Source: JAIXWP01 sp965247015 (GTDB lineage: Bacteria > Bacteroidota > Bacteroidia > Flavobacteriales_D > Sanyastnellaceae). Taken from it: a DNA stretch of 64,000 bases. Under the pieces are notes generated by a model. The model was given only the letters and a program-made list of their open reading frames with translations. It was not told the DNA's origin and did not search any database. Positions 1-10,300 of the stretch are shown here, one piece after another. Location: the NCBI GenBank assembly GCA_965247015.1, contig CBDFGG010000004.1:124001-188000 (forward strand), in the 5' to 3' direction. The translations under genes and the position numbers were made by a program. Numbering within the stretch: position 1 is the stretch's first letter; the number at the start of each line of letters is the position of its first letter.

Positions 1-344
1 GATTTATCCGGAGCCAATGGTATCAACTCTCCTGATAACTCATAAGTCAAACTATTAAAACATCGAATGGACACCTTTTTTGGAATTACACTTCCTTCAA
101 TCACTTGCTCTTGGGAATGATACCATAAAGTGATATCACGAAAGGCCGGTAATACCGATCCATACCTGGTCACTTCATCATCACTACAATTAACTGATTC
201 CCAGAAACTCTGTTCCACATGACTATTCGCGGGTTCGTTTATGTCTATTAACCAACATCCCATGTGGGGCTGGAAGACAAAACGATCGAATAAATCGAAA
301 CGCTTATGAATGAGCTGACGTAGCTCTTCCTTCAATGAAATCAC
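1..344 (-). CDS. PAS-domain signalling protein, N-terminal part (cut by window edge)
   Basis: An open frame runs from a GTG codon at 344 to the window edge, giving about 114 residues with no stop. The peptide contains a PAS-like core (GCWLID, then a FWESVNCSDDEV stretch), similar to the PAS domains of Bacteroidota sensor kinases and LuxR-type regulators that bind a small ligand or sense redox state. No ATG lies upstream in frame, because a TGA occurs about 27 bases before the GTG. A good -7 box sits about 37 bases upstream and supports this start. The output domain is outside the window, so kinase versus DNA-binding regulator cannot be decided. The PAS assignment is inferred from residue pattern only. 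Confidence 0.6.
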   Translation of the reverse strand, partial: MISLKEELRQLIHKRFDLFDRFVFQPHMGCWLIDINEPANSHVEQSFWESVNCSDDEVTRYGSVLPAFRDITLWYHSQEQVIEGSVIPKKVSIRCFNSLTYELSGELIPLAPDK

Positions 345-380
345 AAGAAAAAACGTTAAGTATCAAGTAGTATAGTAATA

Positions 381-388
381 CAAACTTA
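381..388 (-). promoter_or_regulatory. -7 promoter box for the PAS-domain gene
   Basis: Read on the minus strand this is TAAGTTTG, a full match to the Bacteroidota -7 consensus TAnnTTTG. A TTTG about 18 bases further upstream fits the -33 element. The predicted transcript start lies roughly 30 bases before the GTG at 344. Confidence 0.5.
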
Positions 389-441
389 TACCTCTTTTTG
401 AGTAAACAAAATAAGTTTATCAGGGAATTACATGATACTTA

Positions 442-1488
442 TCAAGGTCGAAACGCAGGGTTATTAACGAACTCTGTATCTGTCAAAGTCAAAAGGAAGG
501 CGACCACAGCCTCCATTTCTTGTTGAGTCATTCTACCCTTGGGTAAACCAGAAATATTGGGATCCAAATTACTAGCGTAATGAAAACCTGTATTATAATG
601 CTCTACACACTCCAGCAAGGTGGCAAATCGACCATCGTGCATGTATGGAGCCGTCAACTCTATATTTCTCAAACTTGGAGTCTTAAATTTCCCACGATCA
701 CTTTCCAACAGCGTAATCGCGTATCGACCATCATCAAAAGAAATAGAATCCAAACCTGTGTTTCGATATGCAAAATCGGAAAAGGTCGAACCCAAGACAT
801 GGCAATGATTACAATCCCCTTTGGTCATATCAGTATAGACTTCCAGTCCTTGTATCTCTAGTGGAGTCAAGCTTTCTTGACCTGCTGCATAGCGATCATA
901 TTTTGAATTTGCGCTGATCATTGTTCTTTCAAATTGCGCAATCGCCTTCATCAATTTTGGAATGGTGATTTCATCCTCACCGAATGCCGCTTTGAATAGG
1001 GCAGGATATTCTGAATGCTGCTGAAGCTCTAACAATACATTCTCCAATGTCTCATGCATCTCCACTGGATTGGTGATGGGGCCGATAACTTGGCTTTCTA
1101 AATCAGCAGCACCACCATCCCACAAGAATCCAGGCTGCCAGCCCAAATTCACAATCGGCATCGAGTTTCTTCGAGTCGGCATTCCATCAATTCCAAAAGA
1201 GAATTGTAAGATACTAGCAAAAGAAAAATTAGGAGAGTGACAAGAAGCACAAGATTGTGTGTTATCTCCTGATAAGATCGGATCGTAAAAAAGCTTTTTA
1301 CCCAATGCCACGCCTTCCACTGTCATAGGGTTATTGGCTGGAATATTCATTGGAGGCATATTGGATGGAATCACCAAATTGTATGGTGTCGGGCCACCTT
1401 CTACCACATCTTCAACAACTTCCTCATCTTTTTTACAAGAAAAAAGAATGATGGCAAATATCGCTGAGAGTACAATGCTTTTTTTCAT
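442..1488 (-). CDS. MbnH/MauG-like di-heme cytochrome c peroxidase family lipoprotein
   Basis: A 348-residue di-heme enzyme of the cytochrome c peroxidase/MauG superfamily. Two c-type heme sites are visible: CASCH at residues 80-84 and CNHCH at 226-230. The late APYMHDGR segment is typical of the family. Residues 1-18 form a lipoprotein signal with Cys18 followed by Lys-Lys-Asp-Glu, so the enzyme should be anchored in the periplasm or outer membrane. It starts 4 bases after an MbnP-type gene in the same direction. In known MbnP/MbnH pairs the di-heme enzyme oxidises a tryptophan of MbnP to kynurenine, creating a copper site; that role is inferred here from the pairing. A generic H2O2-reducing peroxidase is the alternative. 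Confidence 0.85.
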   Translation of the reverse strand: MKKSIVLSAIFAIILFSCKKDEEVVEDVVEGGPTPYNLVIPSNMPPMNIPANNPMTVEGVALGKKLFYDPILSGDNTQSCASCHSPNFSFASILQFSFGIDGMPTRRNSMPIVNLGWQPGFLWDGGAADLESQVIGPITNPVEMHETLENVLLELQQHSEYPALFKAAFGEDEITIPKLMKAIAQFERTMISANSKYDRYAAGQESLTPLEIQGLEVYTDMTKGDCNHCHVLGSTFSDFAYRNTGLDSISFDDGRYAITLLESDRGKFKTPSLRNIELTAPYMHDGRFATLLECVEHYNTGFHYASNLDPNISGLPKGRMTQQEMEAVVAFLLTLTDTEFVNNPAFRP

Positions 1489-1491
1489 GGA

Positions 1492-2238
1492 TTAGGGAAT
1501 GCTTACGGTAAATGCAGTGCCGAAATTCGCAAACATTTGTTGCAACCATTCTGCATCATTTACTGAAATACTTTGATGATAATTATTACCATCAAATTGA
1601 ATCACGTTAGGACTTCTGTAAAGCTCATTCAAGTTGAAAATCACATCGACATTCTTTGATCCGCTTTCAATATGAAGATCAATTGGAATCTCAATCATTT
1701 TATATGCATTGTCCTTAGCATAATGATAAGACATGCCTGAAGTATTTCCATCGGCGTCGATAAACTGGCCTTCATGTTTGAAAAAAACATAACCCGTATC
1801 CCAGGTCCAAAGCATGCCATAGATTGGATCGAGATCACCTTCTTGCGCTCCCGTATGATTATGTACTTCATCCACTCCGATGTAGAATCGCAGTTTGGTA
1901 TAATGTCCTTTTGCTACAGTATTAGAAATGATATTATCTGATGGAATAAAGGCATCGATCAAGGTGTGATCGTTTAATTTCACTTCTTTATTAGACTCAT
2001 CAATGAGGGTAGCATAACTAAAATAGTATCGCAATAAGTCGACTGAATAGGTCTCCCCTGCAGGATTGATGTAATTTAAAACACCAATAGAAATAGGCTG
2101 TCCATCTATCTGATTCTTCACTTCAAGTCTTACAGAAGGTAGCACTTCCGGTGTTGTTAAATCAGTCTGCTCTTCATCTTTTTTACAAGATGAAAATGCA
2201 ATGAAACAAATAGCTAGTAGGTAAAGGCTTTTTCTCAT
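1492..2238 (-). CDS. MbnP-family copper-binding-type lipoprotein
   Basis: The product (248 residues from the chosen start) matches the MbnP pattern: a lipoprotein signal ending at a Cys followed by Lys-Lys-Asp-Glu-Glu, then VRLEVKNQIDG, the DLLRYYFSY segment, the FYIGVDEVHNHTG loop and the LWTWDTGYVFFKHEG core. Family members bind copper after a partner MbnH enzyme oxidises one tryptophan; such a partner follows after 4 bases in the same operon. An alternative ATG six codons upstream (2256) would place the coding start over a perfect -7 promoter box, so ATG at 2238 is preferred. Metal binding is inferred from the family, not visible directly. Confidence 0.8.
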   Translation of the reverse strand: MRKSLYLLAICFIAFSSCKKDEEQTDLTTPEVLPSVRLEVKNQIDGQPISIGVLNYINPAGETYSVDLLRYYFSYATLIDESNKEVKLNDHTLIDAFIPSDNIISNTVAKGHYTKLRFYIGVDEVHNHTGAQEGDLDPIYGMLWTWDTGYVFFKHEGQFIDADGNTSGMSYHYAKDNAYKMIEIPIDLHIESGSKNVDVIFNLNELYRSPNVIQFDGNNYHQSISVNDAEWLQQMFANFGTAFTVSIP

Positions 2239-2242
2239 GTAA

Positions 2243-2250
2243 CAAATATA
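2243..2250 (-). promoter_or_regulatory. -7 box (TATATTTG) for the MbnP-MbnH operon, near-leaderless
   Basis: On the minus strand this reads TATATTTG, a full match to TAnnTTTG, and it ends exactly 4 bases before the ATG at 2238. Transcription would begin at or next to the start codon, so the mRNA is probably leaderless. The same spacing recurs at 21735-21742 and 62500-62507. Confidence 0.6.
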
Positions 2251-2344
2251 CCTCAATCAATTGTTAAACAGCGTTGAAAAGCCTTGGAAAGTGGAATCCT
2301 AAAAGTACTAGGAATTACCTAAATTGCGGCGTCAATTAGAAACC

Positions 2345-4393
2345 ATGAATAATCTACATAATTATGCGCTAGGCCAATGGGTTGCGGGCGCTGAACAAGG
2401 CAAAGCACTTTACGATGCAGTGACTGGTGAGACCATCACCTACGCAAGCAGCGCCGGTCTAGACTTTGGCGACATGCTCAACTATGCTCGCCAAAAAGGC
2501 GGAAGCGCTCTTCGCAAAATGACATTTCATGAAAGAGGAAGAATGCTCAAAGCACTCGCTCTTTATTTGACAGAAAAAAAAGCAGCTTACTATGAATTGA
2601 GCTACCGTACAGGTGCTACAAAAATTGATAGCTGGATCGATATCGATGGTGGCATCGGAAACCTATTTGCTTATGCAAGCTTACGCCGTCAGTTCCCAAA
2701 CGAATCATACTATGTAGACGGAGAGCTAGCTAGACTCTCAAAGGAAGGAACATTCATTGGACATCACATCATGGTTCCAAAAGAAGGAGTAGCTATTCAC
2801 ATCAATGCATTCAACTTCCCTATTTGGGGAATGCTCGAAAAGATTGCAGTGAATCTACTCGCGGGTGTTCCTGCCGTAGTGAAGCCAGCAACTATTACTG
2901 CTTATCTTACCGAAGCGGTAACAAAAGATATCATTGCATCAGGCATTCTTCCTGAAGGTGCATTGCAACTAGTTTGCGGAAGCGCAGAAGGAATTTTAGA
3001 TCATATCATCTCTCAAGATATTGTGACATTCACAGGAAGCGCATCAACCGGGCGAATGCTCAAGCGTCATCCACGCATCGTTGATGAGGCCGTTCCATTC
3101 AACATGGAAGCTGACTCATTAAATGCATGTGTACTTGGAGAAGATGCGGCACCTGGCACTCCTGAGTTCGATGCTTTCATCAAGGAAGTCAGAAAAGAAG
3201 TGACAGTAAAATGCGGTCAAAAATGTACTGCCATTCGCCGTGTCATTGTTCCTGAAAAATATCTTGAAGATGTACAAATCGCATTGGGACAAGCTTTCAG
3301 TAAAACTCCTGTAGGAGATCCTCGCAATGAAAATGTGCGCATGGGTGCACTCGCTGGAATATCTCAAAGAAATGATGTCCTTGAAAAACTAGCGCTGCTC
3401 ACAAAAGATTCTGAAATTGTTTATGGTAGCGCCTCTCATGTTGATCTCGTACAAGGTGATGCTATCAAAGGAGCATTCATTTCCCCTATTCTTCTTTTGA
3501 ATAAAGATCCTTTCAATAAAACGGCGACACACGAAGTAGAGGCCTTCGGTCCGATTACTACATTAATGCCTTACCAAAAATTGGAGGATGCGATTCAGCT
3601 CACCAAAATGGGCAAGGGTTCATTGGTGTGTAGCATTGCAACATACGATCAGAAAATAGCTCGCGACTTTACCTTAGGCGCAGCATCGCATCATGGACGT
3701 ATCCTTATTCTCAATAGAGAAAGTGCGAAAGAAAGTACTGGACACGGATCTCCGATGCCAATGCTTGTTCATGGCGGACCAGGTCGTGCAGGTGGTGGCG
3801 AAGAAATGGGCGGAAAGCGCGGCGTAATGCACTATTTGCAGCGCACTGCCATTCAAGGTTCCCCTACGTTCCTCACTGCTGTTACAAATGTATTCCAGCA
3901 GGGTGCGGCTCAACCAGAAGCAAATCCGCACCTCTTCCGTCAGCACTTCGAAGATCTCGTTGTCGGGCATACCGTGTTCACACACAAGCACACTGTGACC
4001 GATGCAGATATTGTGAACTTTGCAAATGTGAGTGGAGATAATTTCTACGCACACATGGATGCTACATCATTAGAAGGAACCATCTTTGAAAGACGCGTAG
4101 CACACGGATATTTCGTGCTTTCCAAAGCTGCAGGATTATTCGTTGATCCGAAAAAAGGACCTGTACTTCTAAACTATGGTCTTGAAGAAGCTCGCTTCAC
4201 CAAACCTGTTTACCCAGGAATGACCATTGGAGTGAAATTTACTGTGAAAGAAAAAGTAGATCAAGAAAAGAAAAACGAAGAAGACATCGCTAAAGGAATT
4301 GTAAAGTTTTTGGTGGATGTATATGATGAAACAGGCGAGACAGTGGCGCTTGCAACCATTCTTACAATGGTAAAAAAGAGGAACCAAGAATGA
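2345..4393 (+). CDS. paaZ: Bifunctional PaaZ: oxepin-CoA hydrolase / 3-oxo-5,6-dehydrosuberyl-CoA semialdehyde dehydrogenase
   Basis: A 682-residue fusion with the PaaZ order. Residues about 1-510 are an aldehyde dehydrogenase with the NMEADSLN segment (general-base Glu) and CGQKCTAIRR (catalytic Cys). Residues about 530-680 are a MaoC-like hotdog hydratase (FANVSGDNFYAH and RRVAHGYFVLS). In aerobic phenylacetate breakdown the MaoC part opens the oxepin-CoA ring and the dehydrogenase part oxidises the resulting aldehyde with NADP. ATG at 2345 is chosen over a TTG at 2324. No other paa genes (paaABCDE, paaG, paaJ) are in the window, so the substrate must come from elsewhere. Its last 4 bases (ATGA) overlap the next gene, implying co-translation. 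Confidence 0.92.
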   Translation: MNNLHNYALGQWVAGAEQGKALYDAVTGETITYASSAGLDFGDMLNYARQKGGSALRKMTFHERGRMLKALALYLTEKKAAYYELSYRTGATKIDSWIDIDGGIGNLFAYASLRRQFPNESYYVDGELARLSKEGTFIGHHIMVPKEGVAIHINAFNFPIWGMLEKIAVNLLAGVPAVVKPATITAYLTEAVTKDIIASGILPEGALQLVCGSAEGILDHIISQDIVTFTGSASTGRMLKRHPRIVDEAVPFNMEADSLNACVLGEDAAPGTPEFDAFIKEVRKEVTVKCGQKCTAIRRVIVPEKYLEDVQIALGQAFSKTPVGDPRNENVRMGALAGISQRNDVLEKLALLTKDSEIVYGSASHVDLVQGDAIKGAFISPILLLNKDPFNKTATHEVEAFGPITTLMPYQKLEDAIQLTKMGKGSLVCSIATYDQKIARDFTLGAASHHGRILILNRESAKESTGHGSPMPMLVHGGPGRAGGGEEMGGKRGVMHYLQRTAIQGSPTFLTAVTNVFQQGAAQPEANPHLFRQHFEDLVVGHTVFTHKHTVTDADIVNFANVSGDNFYAHMDATSLEGTIFERRVAHGYFVLSKAAGLFVDPKKGPVLLNYGLEEARFTKPVYPGMTIGVKFTVKEKVDQEKKNEEDIAKGIVKFLVDVYDETGETVALATILTMVKKRNQE

Positions 4394-5859
4394 TAAAAAA
4401 TCTTTCGATTCTACTTCTTTTACTGTGTATTGGATTCAGCAAAACGATCTGGAGTCAGATTGACCCTGATTCTATTTTCAATCGAAATATCCTCATACAG
4501 GATATCTATTCTTTGAAAAAAACCATCCTCGACTCGCATCCGAATCCATATGCTTTTTGTACACAAGAAGAATTCACAAAAGCTTTTGGTAGAGCCGCAG
4601 AGAAGATTGATCGAAACATGCCTCTGAAAGAATATGTGCGAATCGTGCAACAGGCGATGGCAGTAATGAAAGACTCACACTCCGGCATTGAATATAGCCA
4701 TATCCAAAAGATGCAAATCAATAATGGATTTGGATTTATTCCAGTTAGAATGCACAGTGCAAATGGTCAACTGTACATTGAAATGGATCGCGACTCCATT
4801 CTTCCAAAAGGTGCTCGCATTGTGTGTATTGATAATATTGAAGCCATTCGACTTTATCAAGAAAGCGTTTATTACGCGCACATCGAAGGCAACGCTATTA
4901 CCGGACAACGCAGGATTTCGGATGCGATATTCCCATTCGTTGTGGAATTATATCATGACTTGCCTGATACTGTAAAGATTGACGTTGAGCCCTTCGGAAC
5001 GGATACTGTTATCACATTTTCATATCCACTTTTCAATAAAGAAACGTGGGCGAAGAGACAAAAATATTTGGCTGAAACAGACTTCCAAAGAACAGTAGGA
5101 CTTGATTTTTATAGACATGATTCTTTGGCTGTACTGCGCGTTGGCACATTCAGTCCGAGCAATGGCAAGCGTTATCGTGACTTTATTTACGGAGCATTTA
5201 AAGAAATAAAAAAACGCAATGTGCAATATGTTGCCATTGATATCCGTGGCAATGGCGGTGGCCAAAGCACCAATGTAGAATACCTCTATTCTTTCCTAGA
5301 CCTGAAAGGCTATAATACTCCATCCAATATTATTGGAAAAGCGAGCACACTCTCGAAAAGCAGAAATAAACTTGCTGGTAATAAAACTGCACTTTGGTTT
5401 ATGAATGCCTTCAATAAAAAAAATGAAGACGTCATGGGCTTTGTGAAATTAAGTCGTTTAGAAAATGGCTTAATGGACACCGTGTATTTTTCACAGCCTA
5501 AAATGCAGGACACTTCCGTGGTTTATGCGGGGCCATGTGCGTTATTCATCAATGGTCTTACTGCTTCCGCTGGGGTAGATTTTACAAATGCTTTTTTATC
5601 GAAAAAAAGAGGTGAGGTCCTCGGTGAGCCATGCCTAGGTCCAAAGACCGGAACGTTCGGAAATCCCGCACTTTATACGCTGCCAAACACAAAACTGCGC
5701 CTGACGATAAGTACAATCCGTTATAATTACGATGATACTTTTCAATACGAAGCAAATCCTCTAAAGCCTACCATTGATATTCCGCTGCGACAAGAGGATA
5801 TAGCAAAAGGCATTGATCCTTGTGTGAATCATGTCATCTATGAATTACTCAAAAAGTAA
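4390..5859 (+). CDS. S41 family (C-terminal processing-like) secreted peptidase
   Basis: A 489-residue protein with an N-terminal hydrophobic signal (residues about 1-22) and an S41 peptidase fold at residues about 240-470. Visible family marks are the VAIDIRGNGGG strand and loop, and NGLTASAGVDFTNAF, which carries the nucleophilic Ser. The following GPKTGTFGN segment resembles the family's lysine region. No clear PDZ domain is seen, as in several Bacteroidota S41 members. It should act in the periplasm or at the cell surface; the substrate is unknown. It overlaps paaZ by 4 bases and the next gene by 1 base (TAATG), so the three genes form one transcription unit, though no metabolic link to PaaZ is evident. 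Confidence 0.85.
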   Translation: MIKNLSILLLLLCIGFSKTIWSQIDPDSIFNRNILIQDIYSLKKTILDSHPNPYAFCTQEEFTKAFGRAAEKIDRNMPLKEYVRIVQQAMAVMKDSHSGIEYSHIQKMQINNGFGFIPVRMHSANGQLYIEMDRDSILPKGARIVCIDNIEAIRLYQESVYYAHIEGNAITGQRRISDAIFPFVVELYHDLPDTVKIDVEPFGTDTVITFSYPLFNKETWAKRQKYLAETDFQRTVGLDFYRHDSLAVLRVGTFSPSNGKRYRDFIYGAFKEIKKRNVQYVAIDIRGNGGGQSTNVEYLYSFLDLKGYNTPSNIIGKASTLSKSRNKLAGNKTALWFMNAFNKKNEDVMGFVKLSRLENGLMDTVYFSQPKMQDTSVVYAGPCALFINGLTASAGVDFTNAFLSKKRGEVLGEPCLGPKTGTFGNPALYTLPNTKLRLTISTIRYNYDDTFQYEANPLKPTIDIPLRQEDIAKGIDPCVNHVIYELLKK

Positions 5860-6968
5860 TGAAACGATTATTAATACTCATCTTTCTAACCTCTCTAGGC
5901 TGGAACTCATTTGCTCAAAATAATGCTTCTGCTAAAGCATTGCAATTGCTGAGCTCAAAAAATATTTCAACGGATTCATTAAATGGGTTAACCGAACAAA
6001 TGCTCGGTTTTGGAAATCCTTACGCTGTGATTTACTTAGTGGATGACTCCACGAATGTAAATGTTCAACGCGCTAAGTTGATGATTGATGGAGGCGTTTA
6101 TTCAAATGAAAAAATTGAATCACTGCTCACTAACTGGTCACAATGGGAAAGTAATCTGAAGAGGATAAAAAAACCGAAACTCAAAGCGGCCGCTATTGAT
6201 TCTTTGTATCAATTAAATGTGACCACCTTCGATGAGTATGTCGCGAAAGGTCGCGCTTTGCAAGGCATTCAAAGATTTTTGAAGAAAAATCAACTTCAAG
6301 ATTTTTATCAATTAAAAATTTCCTCTTTAGAAAATGCATTTGAAAAGAATGTTTGGATCAACGAATCGATTGTCGCTGCAAACAAAACAAAAAACAAAAA
6401 ATGGTCTAGTGAGCTGCTCGGTCTCAAAGCACTGCAAGAAGAAACGTTCGTTGTAAATAGAGATGCATTTATTAAAGACCTACTTCAAGCCATTTCAAAA
6501 CAAACAGAATCTATTCCTGAAGTGGTAGAAAAACCGGTAGAAAAGCCTAACAATCTAATCTGGTGGTCGATCATCGGAGGGCTATCAGTACTCTTGACTG
6601 TTCTATTTGTTCTGTTCTTCATTTCCTCGAATAAATGGAAGAAGAAAAATCAACTCTTAGAAGAAAAAGTGTTAGGCTCACAGAATGAATTGACTGATCA
6701 GATTCAATCTCTACAGATGCTTCACGAGCAATCAGCATCTACACTTCAAATGTTGAAGTCAGAAATTCAACAACGAGAAGCACAGTTGGGTCAATTAAAA
6801 CGAGATCATACATTAAAGGAACAACAAATTAGTGAGGAGTTATCTATCCTTCAAAATGAAGCACGTCAATTGGTGGATGATCTTTCGAAAGAATCCAGTG
6901 TTCAGAAATGGATGGAACTGCAAAATGTATTATCAAGAAAAATCAATCAGATAAAGGAACTTCTATAA
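5859..6968 (+). CDS. Signal-peptide protein with one membrane span and C-terminal coiled coil
   Basis: A 369-residue protein I cannot place in a family. It has a signal peptide (residues 1-19, ending SFAQ), a 210-residue helical exported region, one membrane span at about 234-256 and then a long charged, Gln/Glu/Leu-rich coiled coil to the C-terminus. This suggests a periplasmic domain joined through the inner membrane to a cytosolic coiled coil. Its start codon overlaps the stop of the S41 peptidase gene, so the two are probably translated together. A structural or adaptor role for the peptidase is possible but only a guess. Confidence 0.75.
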   Translation: MKRLLILIFLTSLGWNSFAQNNASAKALQLLSSKNISTDSLNGLTEQMLGFGNPYAVIYLVDDSTNVNVQRAKLMIDGGVYSNEKIESLLTNWSQWESNLKRIKKPKLKAAAIDSLYQLNVTTFDEYVAKGRALQGIQRFLKKNQLQDFYQLKISSLENAFEKNVWINESIVAANKTKNKKWSSELLGLKALQEETFVVNRDAFIKDLLQAISKQTESIPEVVEKPVEKPNNLIWWSIIGGLSVLLTVLFVLFFISSNKWKKKNQLLEEKVLGSQNELTDQIQSLQMLHEQSASTLQMLKSEIQQREAQLGQLKRDHTLKEQQISEELSILQNEARQLVDDLSKESSVQKWMELQNVLSRKINQIKELL

Positions 6969-6976
6969 AACCATAA

Positions 6977-6995
6977 GCCCCGCTCGTTGCGGGGC
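6977..6995 (+). terminator. GC-rich hairpin after the paaZ operon
   Basis: Perfect 7-bp arms GCCCCGC (6977-6983) and GCGGGGC (6989-6995) around a 5-base loop, 8 bases after the stop codon. There is no clear T run afterwards, so this is either a weak intrinsic terminator or a transcript-end stabilising hairpin. Confidence 0.45.
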
Positions 6996-7369
6996 CTCGT
7001 GGCTCTTGATTACTTAAATAACTAATGATCGCTTTGAGGTTTGATTTAACTCTCCTCAACTCTGAAGTGAAATATCCCTACTTCCTTCATTCCAAAATTA
7101 AGCGCACTCATTCCTAGAATAATACATTTCATGCTCCTAGAAATTGCATTTAATACCTTAAAAATGCACTTCATACCACCGCCAGCTTTTGCAACGTGAA
7201 ATTGGGTCATTATTATCTCAGCATGAAACCCTTAACTGATAAGGCGTTCAGAAGGAATTTATGAAAATAGTCCATTTTGTTTAATAAAAAGCAGATTTAG
7301 CCAAACAACCTTTGAGGGAATAGTTGTGTTTTGTATGTATTAAAGCGCAAACACACAAACCACCATATA
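6996..7369. other. Intergenic region without a recognised gene
   Basis: About 370 bases between the paaZ operon and the first Cys-rich paralogue. No convincing frame, RNA gene or repeat array is seen. A promoter for the downstream gene must lie here, but only a one-mismatch -7 candidate (TAGTTGTG near 7321) was found. Confidence 0.4.
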
Positions 7370-10300
7370 ATGAGAATCCTCTTAACCCTCGCACTCTATT
7401 GCCTTGCATTCACGACCTTCGGTCAAAGCTTGCCAGGCTGTACAGACCCTGCAGCATCTAATTACAATGCTGAAGCCACACAAGAAGACGGTTCATGTTG
7501 CTACTTAACACCTGGCACCGTCACCTCTACTGGTCTTGCTTATGTCACATTTACCAACTACACTTCATGGGTAAATCAGTACATCTCACTTCCCGGAACT
7601 TTCCCACTTTGTCTATCCGAAGGTTGCTATGAAGCTATTGTCACGAATAATTCTGACGCGCCTATTACAGTGTCATGGGAAGTTCAAGGCGTAGATCCTT
7701 TCTCTATCGAACTTCCTGCGTTTAGCTCAGAAGCGCATTACTTCAGCATTGGAGAAATTTCTTATGGTTGTACAGACTACTTCGCTTGTAACTATGATCC
7801 AAATGCGATCTGCAATGATTTGAGTTGCGACTACACTTGTTATGGTTGCACCAATCCAGGCTCAGTGAACTATGATGAGGGAGCAACCATTGATGATGGA
7901 ACTTGCTGTACTGACAACTCTTTCTGGTTCACCATTGACGCTACGGGTCCAGTAGTAGTTCAAGCATCTGACAACTATGCCAGTTATTCTTCTTACGCTT
8001 TATTTCCAGAAGACCAAGGGCTTTGTCATCCTTTAAACTGTATCAACTTCAACTTATTCAATCCTGAAAGTACTGATGTAGATCTCACGATTACCAATTC
8101 AAACGGAGTCGTTATTTACAGTGGTAGCCTTCAAGGAAATGAGTCGAGTCAGTTTGTACACTCTACTGATGGAATCGTTGGTTGTACAGACCAAGGAGCA
8201 TGTAACTACAACCCCGATGCAACATGCAGTGACTATTGGGCTTGTAATTATGATTGTCTCGGTTGCACCGATCCTACTGCGATCAATTTCGATCCTGCAG
8301 CTACAATTGACAACGGTTCTTGCTGCACTGAAACAGAGTATGTTTATATAACAGCTTCTCAACAAGGAACGGCATACGTTTACAGTTATCAAAACAACTT
8401 TAGTAACTATATTCAAATCAATGCTAACGAACCATTCGGTTTCTGCCTTGAAGACGGTTGTTACTTCTTAGACTTTATGAGTGGTGGTGCACTAAATGAT
8501 ATCACTGTTTCCATCGATGATTATTATGGAAATAACCTTTATAGTGGCACCACATTCAACAATATCTACTACGGTCAATTTTCTAAAAATGGAACAACAG
8601 GCTGTGCTGATCCTACAGCTTGCAACTATGATCCAACAGCAACTTGTCCTGACTATGCATCTTGCGATTACTCTTGCCAAGGATGTACTAATGCAGACGC
8701 ATTGAATTACGATCCATCTGCAACACAAGATGACGGAACATGTTGCTTCGCTCAATACACCATTACAACTTCATCACCGATTAACTGGGTGCTATACGGA
8801 GGCAACTTCCAGTACGGCTCACAATACGGTGGCACTGATTACGGAGTAATGGATTTCTGTATCGGTGAAGGCTGCTTTAACTTATATATCTATTCAACTC
8901 CTGGCCTCGCGGGAACCTATGAAATCACAGACCAAGATGGAATATTAATAAACTCTGGTTCATTCGATGAATTTGGATACAACCAAGTTGGATTAGAATA
9001 CAATGTTATTTCTGGATGTGCAGACCAAGCAGCTTGTAATTACAATCCGAATGCTAACTGCTTTGACTACTACTCTTGCAACTACGATTGCTATGGTTGT
9101 AATGATCCAACAGCATCAAACTATGATGAAGAAGCTCTCTTCAATGACGGTACATGCTGCTACAACACATTCTACACTGTAGAACTAAGTGGCGAAGGTT
9201 ATTGGTTTGCTTATTCATTGACGGACTATATCACATTGGGTTCGACAAACTACTCTAACAACGCTGGATTCTGCAGTGACGGAGATTGCTTTGGATTCAC
9301 TGTTTATGGCACCTTCGGATTGCCATTGACTTATACGATCTATAACCCAGATGGTACTGTTTACCTTCAAGGTGAAACAGATCAGTATGGATACGCGAAT
9401 GAAGCATTCAGCAACACTCAAGTAGTTGGTTGTTCGGATTCAAACGCTTGTAACTATGACCCAGCTGCTACTTGTGGATTGTCTTATCTCTGCGATTATT
9501 CATGCTTAGGTTGTACAGATCCTTCTGCACCGAATTATGATCCTAGCGCAACGCAAGATGATGGCTCATGCTGCTATAATAACTGGCATACCCTATCATT
9601 CAACCAATCTGCTTTCTGGAATGCGTTTAATGGTCTAACAGGTGAAGTATTTAGCGGTAACTATCCAACAGATGCAGGATTCTGCATGGATGCAGAATGC
9701 TTTGTTATCCAAGCGTGGAGCTATGATGGATCACCACTAGAATTCACCCTAATCAATCCAGCTGGCGAGACTATCCTATCGGGTGTGACAGAAAACTATG
9801 GTCTTCTAAACACTACCGTGAGCAATGGCGACGAAATTTCAGGCTGCACAGATCCTAATGCTTGCAACTTCAACCCAGATGCTACTTGTGATGCTGGAGC
9901 ATGCGATTACTATTGCGGTGGATGTACTAATCCAGATGCCATCAACTACAATGAAAATGCACTTTGGGAAGATGGTTCATGCTTCTTCAGCATCGAGCCT
10001 CCACAAATGGAGTTGGTGGTTGAAGACGTAGAAGCACAAGATGTATTCTTTGTGAGAATGGATGTATTAGAAATCGGTAATGGTGCACCATACGTTGTTT
10101 CATCCGACTACAATACTGAAATGATGATGATCTCTAACAACGGTCAATACCTTGCAGGTCCATTCGAATGCGGTTCTACAGTAGAATTCACTGTTTCTTC
10201 TGCAACATACGGCTTGATGGAATACACTGTAACTGACCCTGTGGGTGGTGCATGTACGATTATCTCAACGGAAGAAATCGAAACCGAACAAACATTCGGT

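Noticed and set aside
8099..8416. Antisense open frames inside the three Cys-rich paralogues
   Set aside because: They are shadows of the strongly supported plus-strand genes with no promoter or family match.
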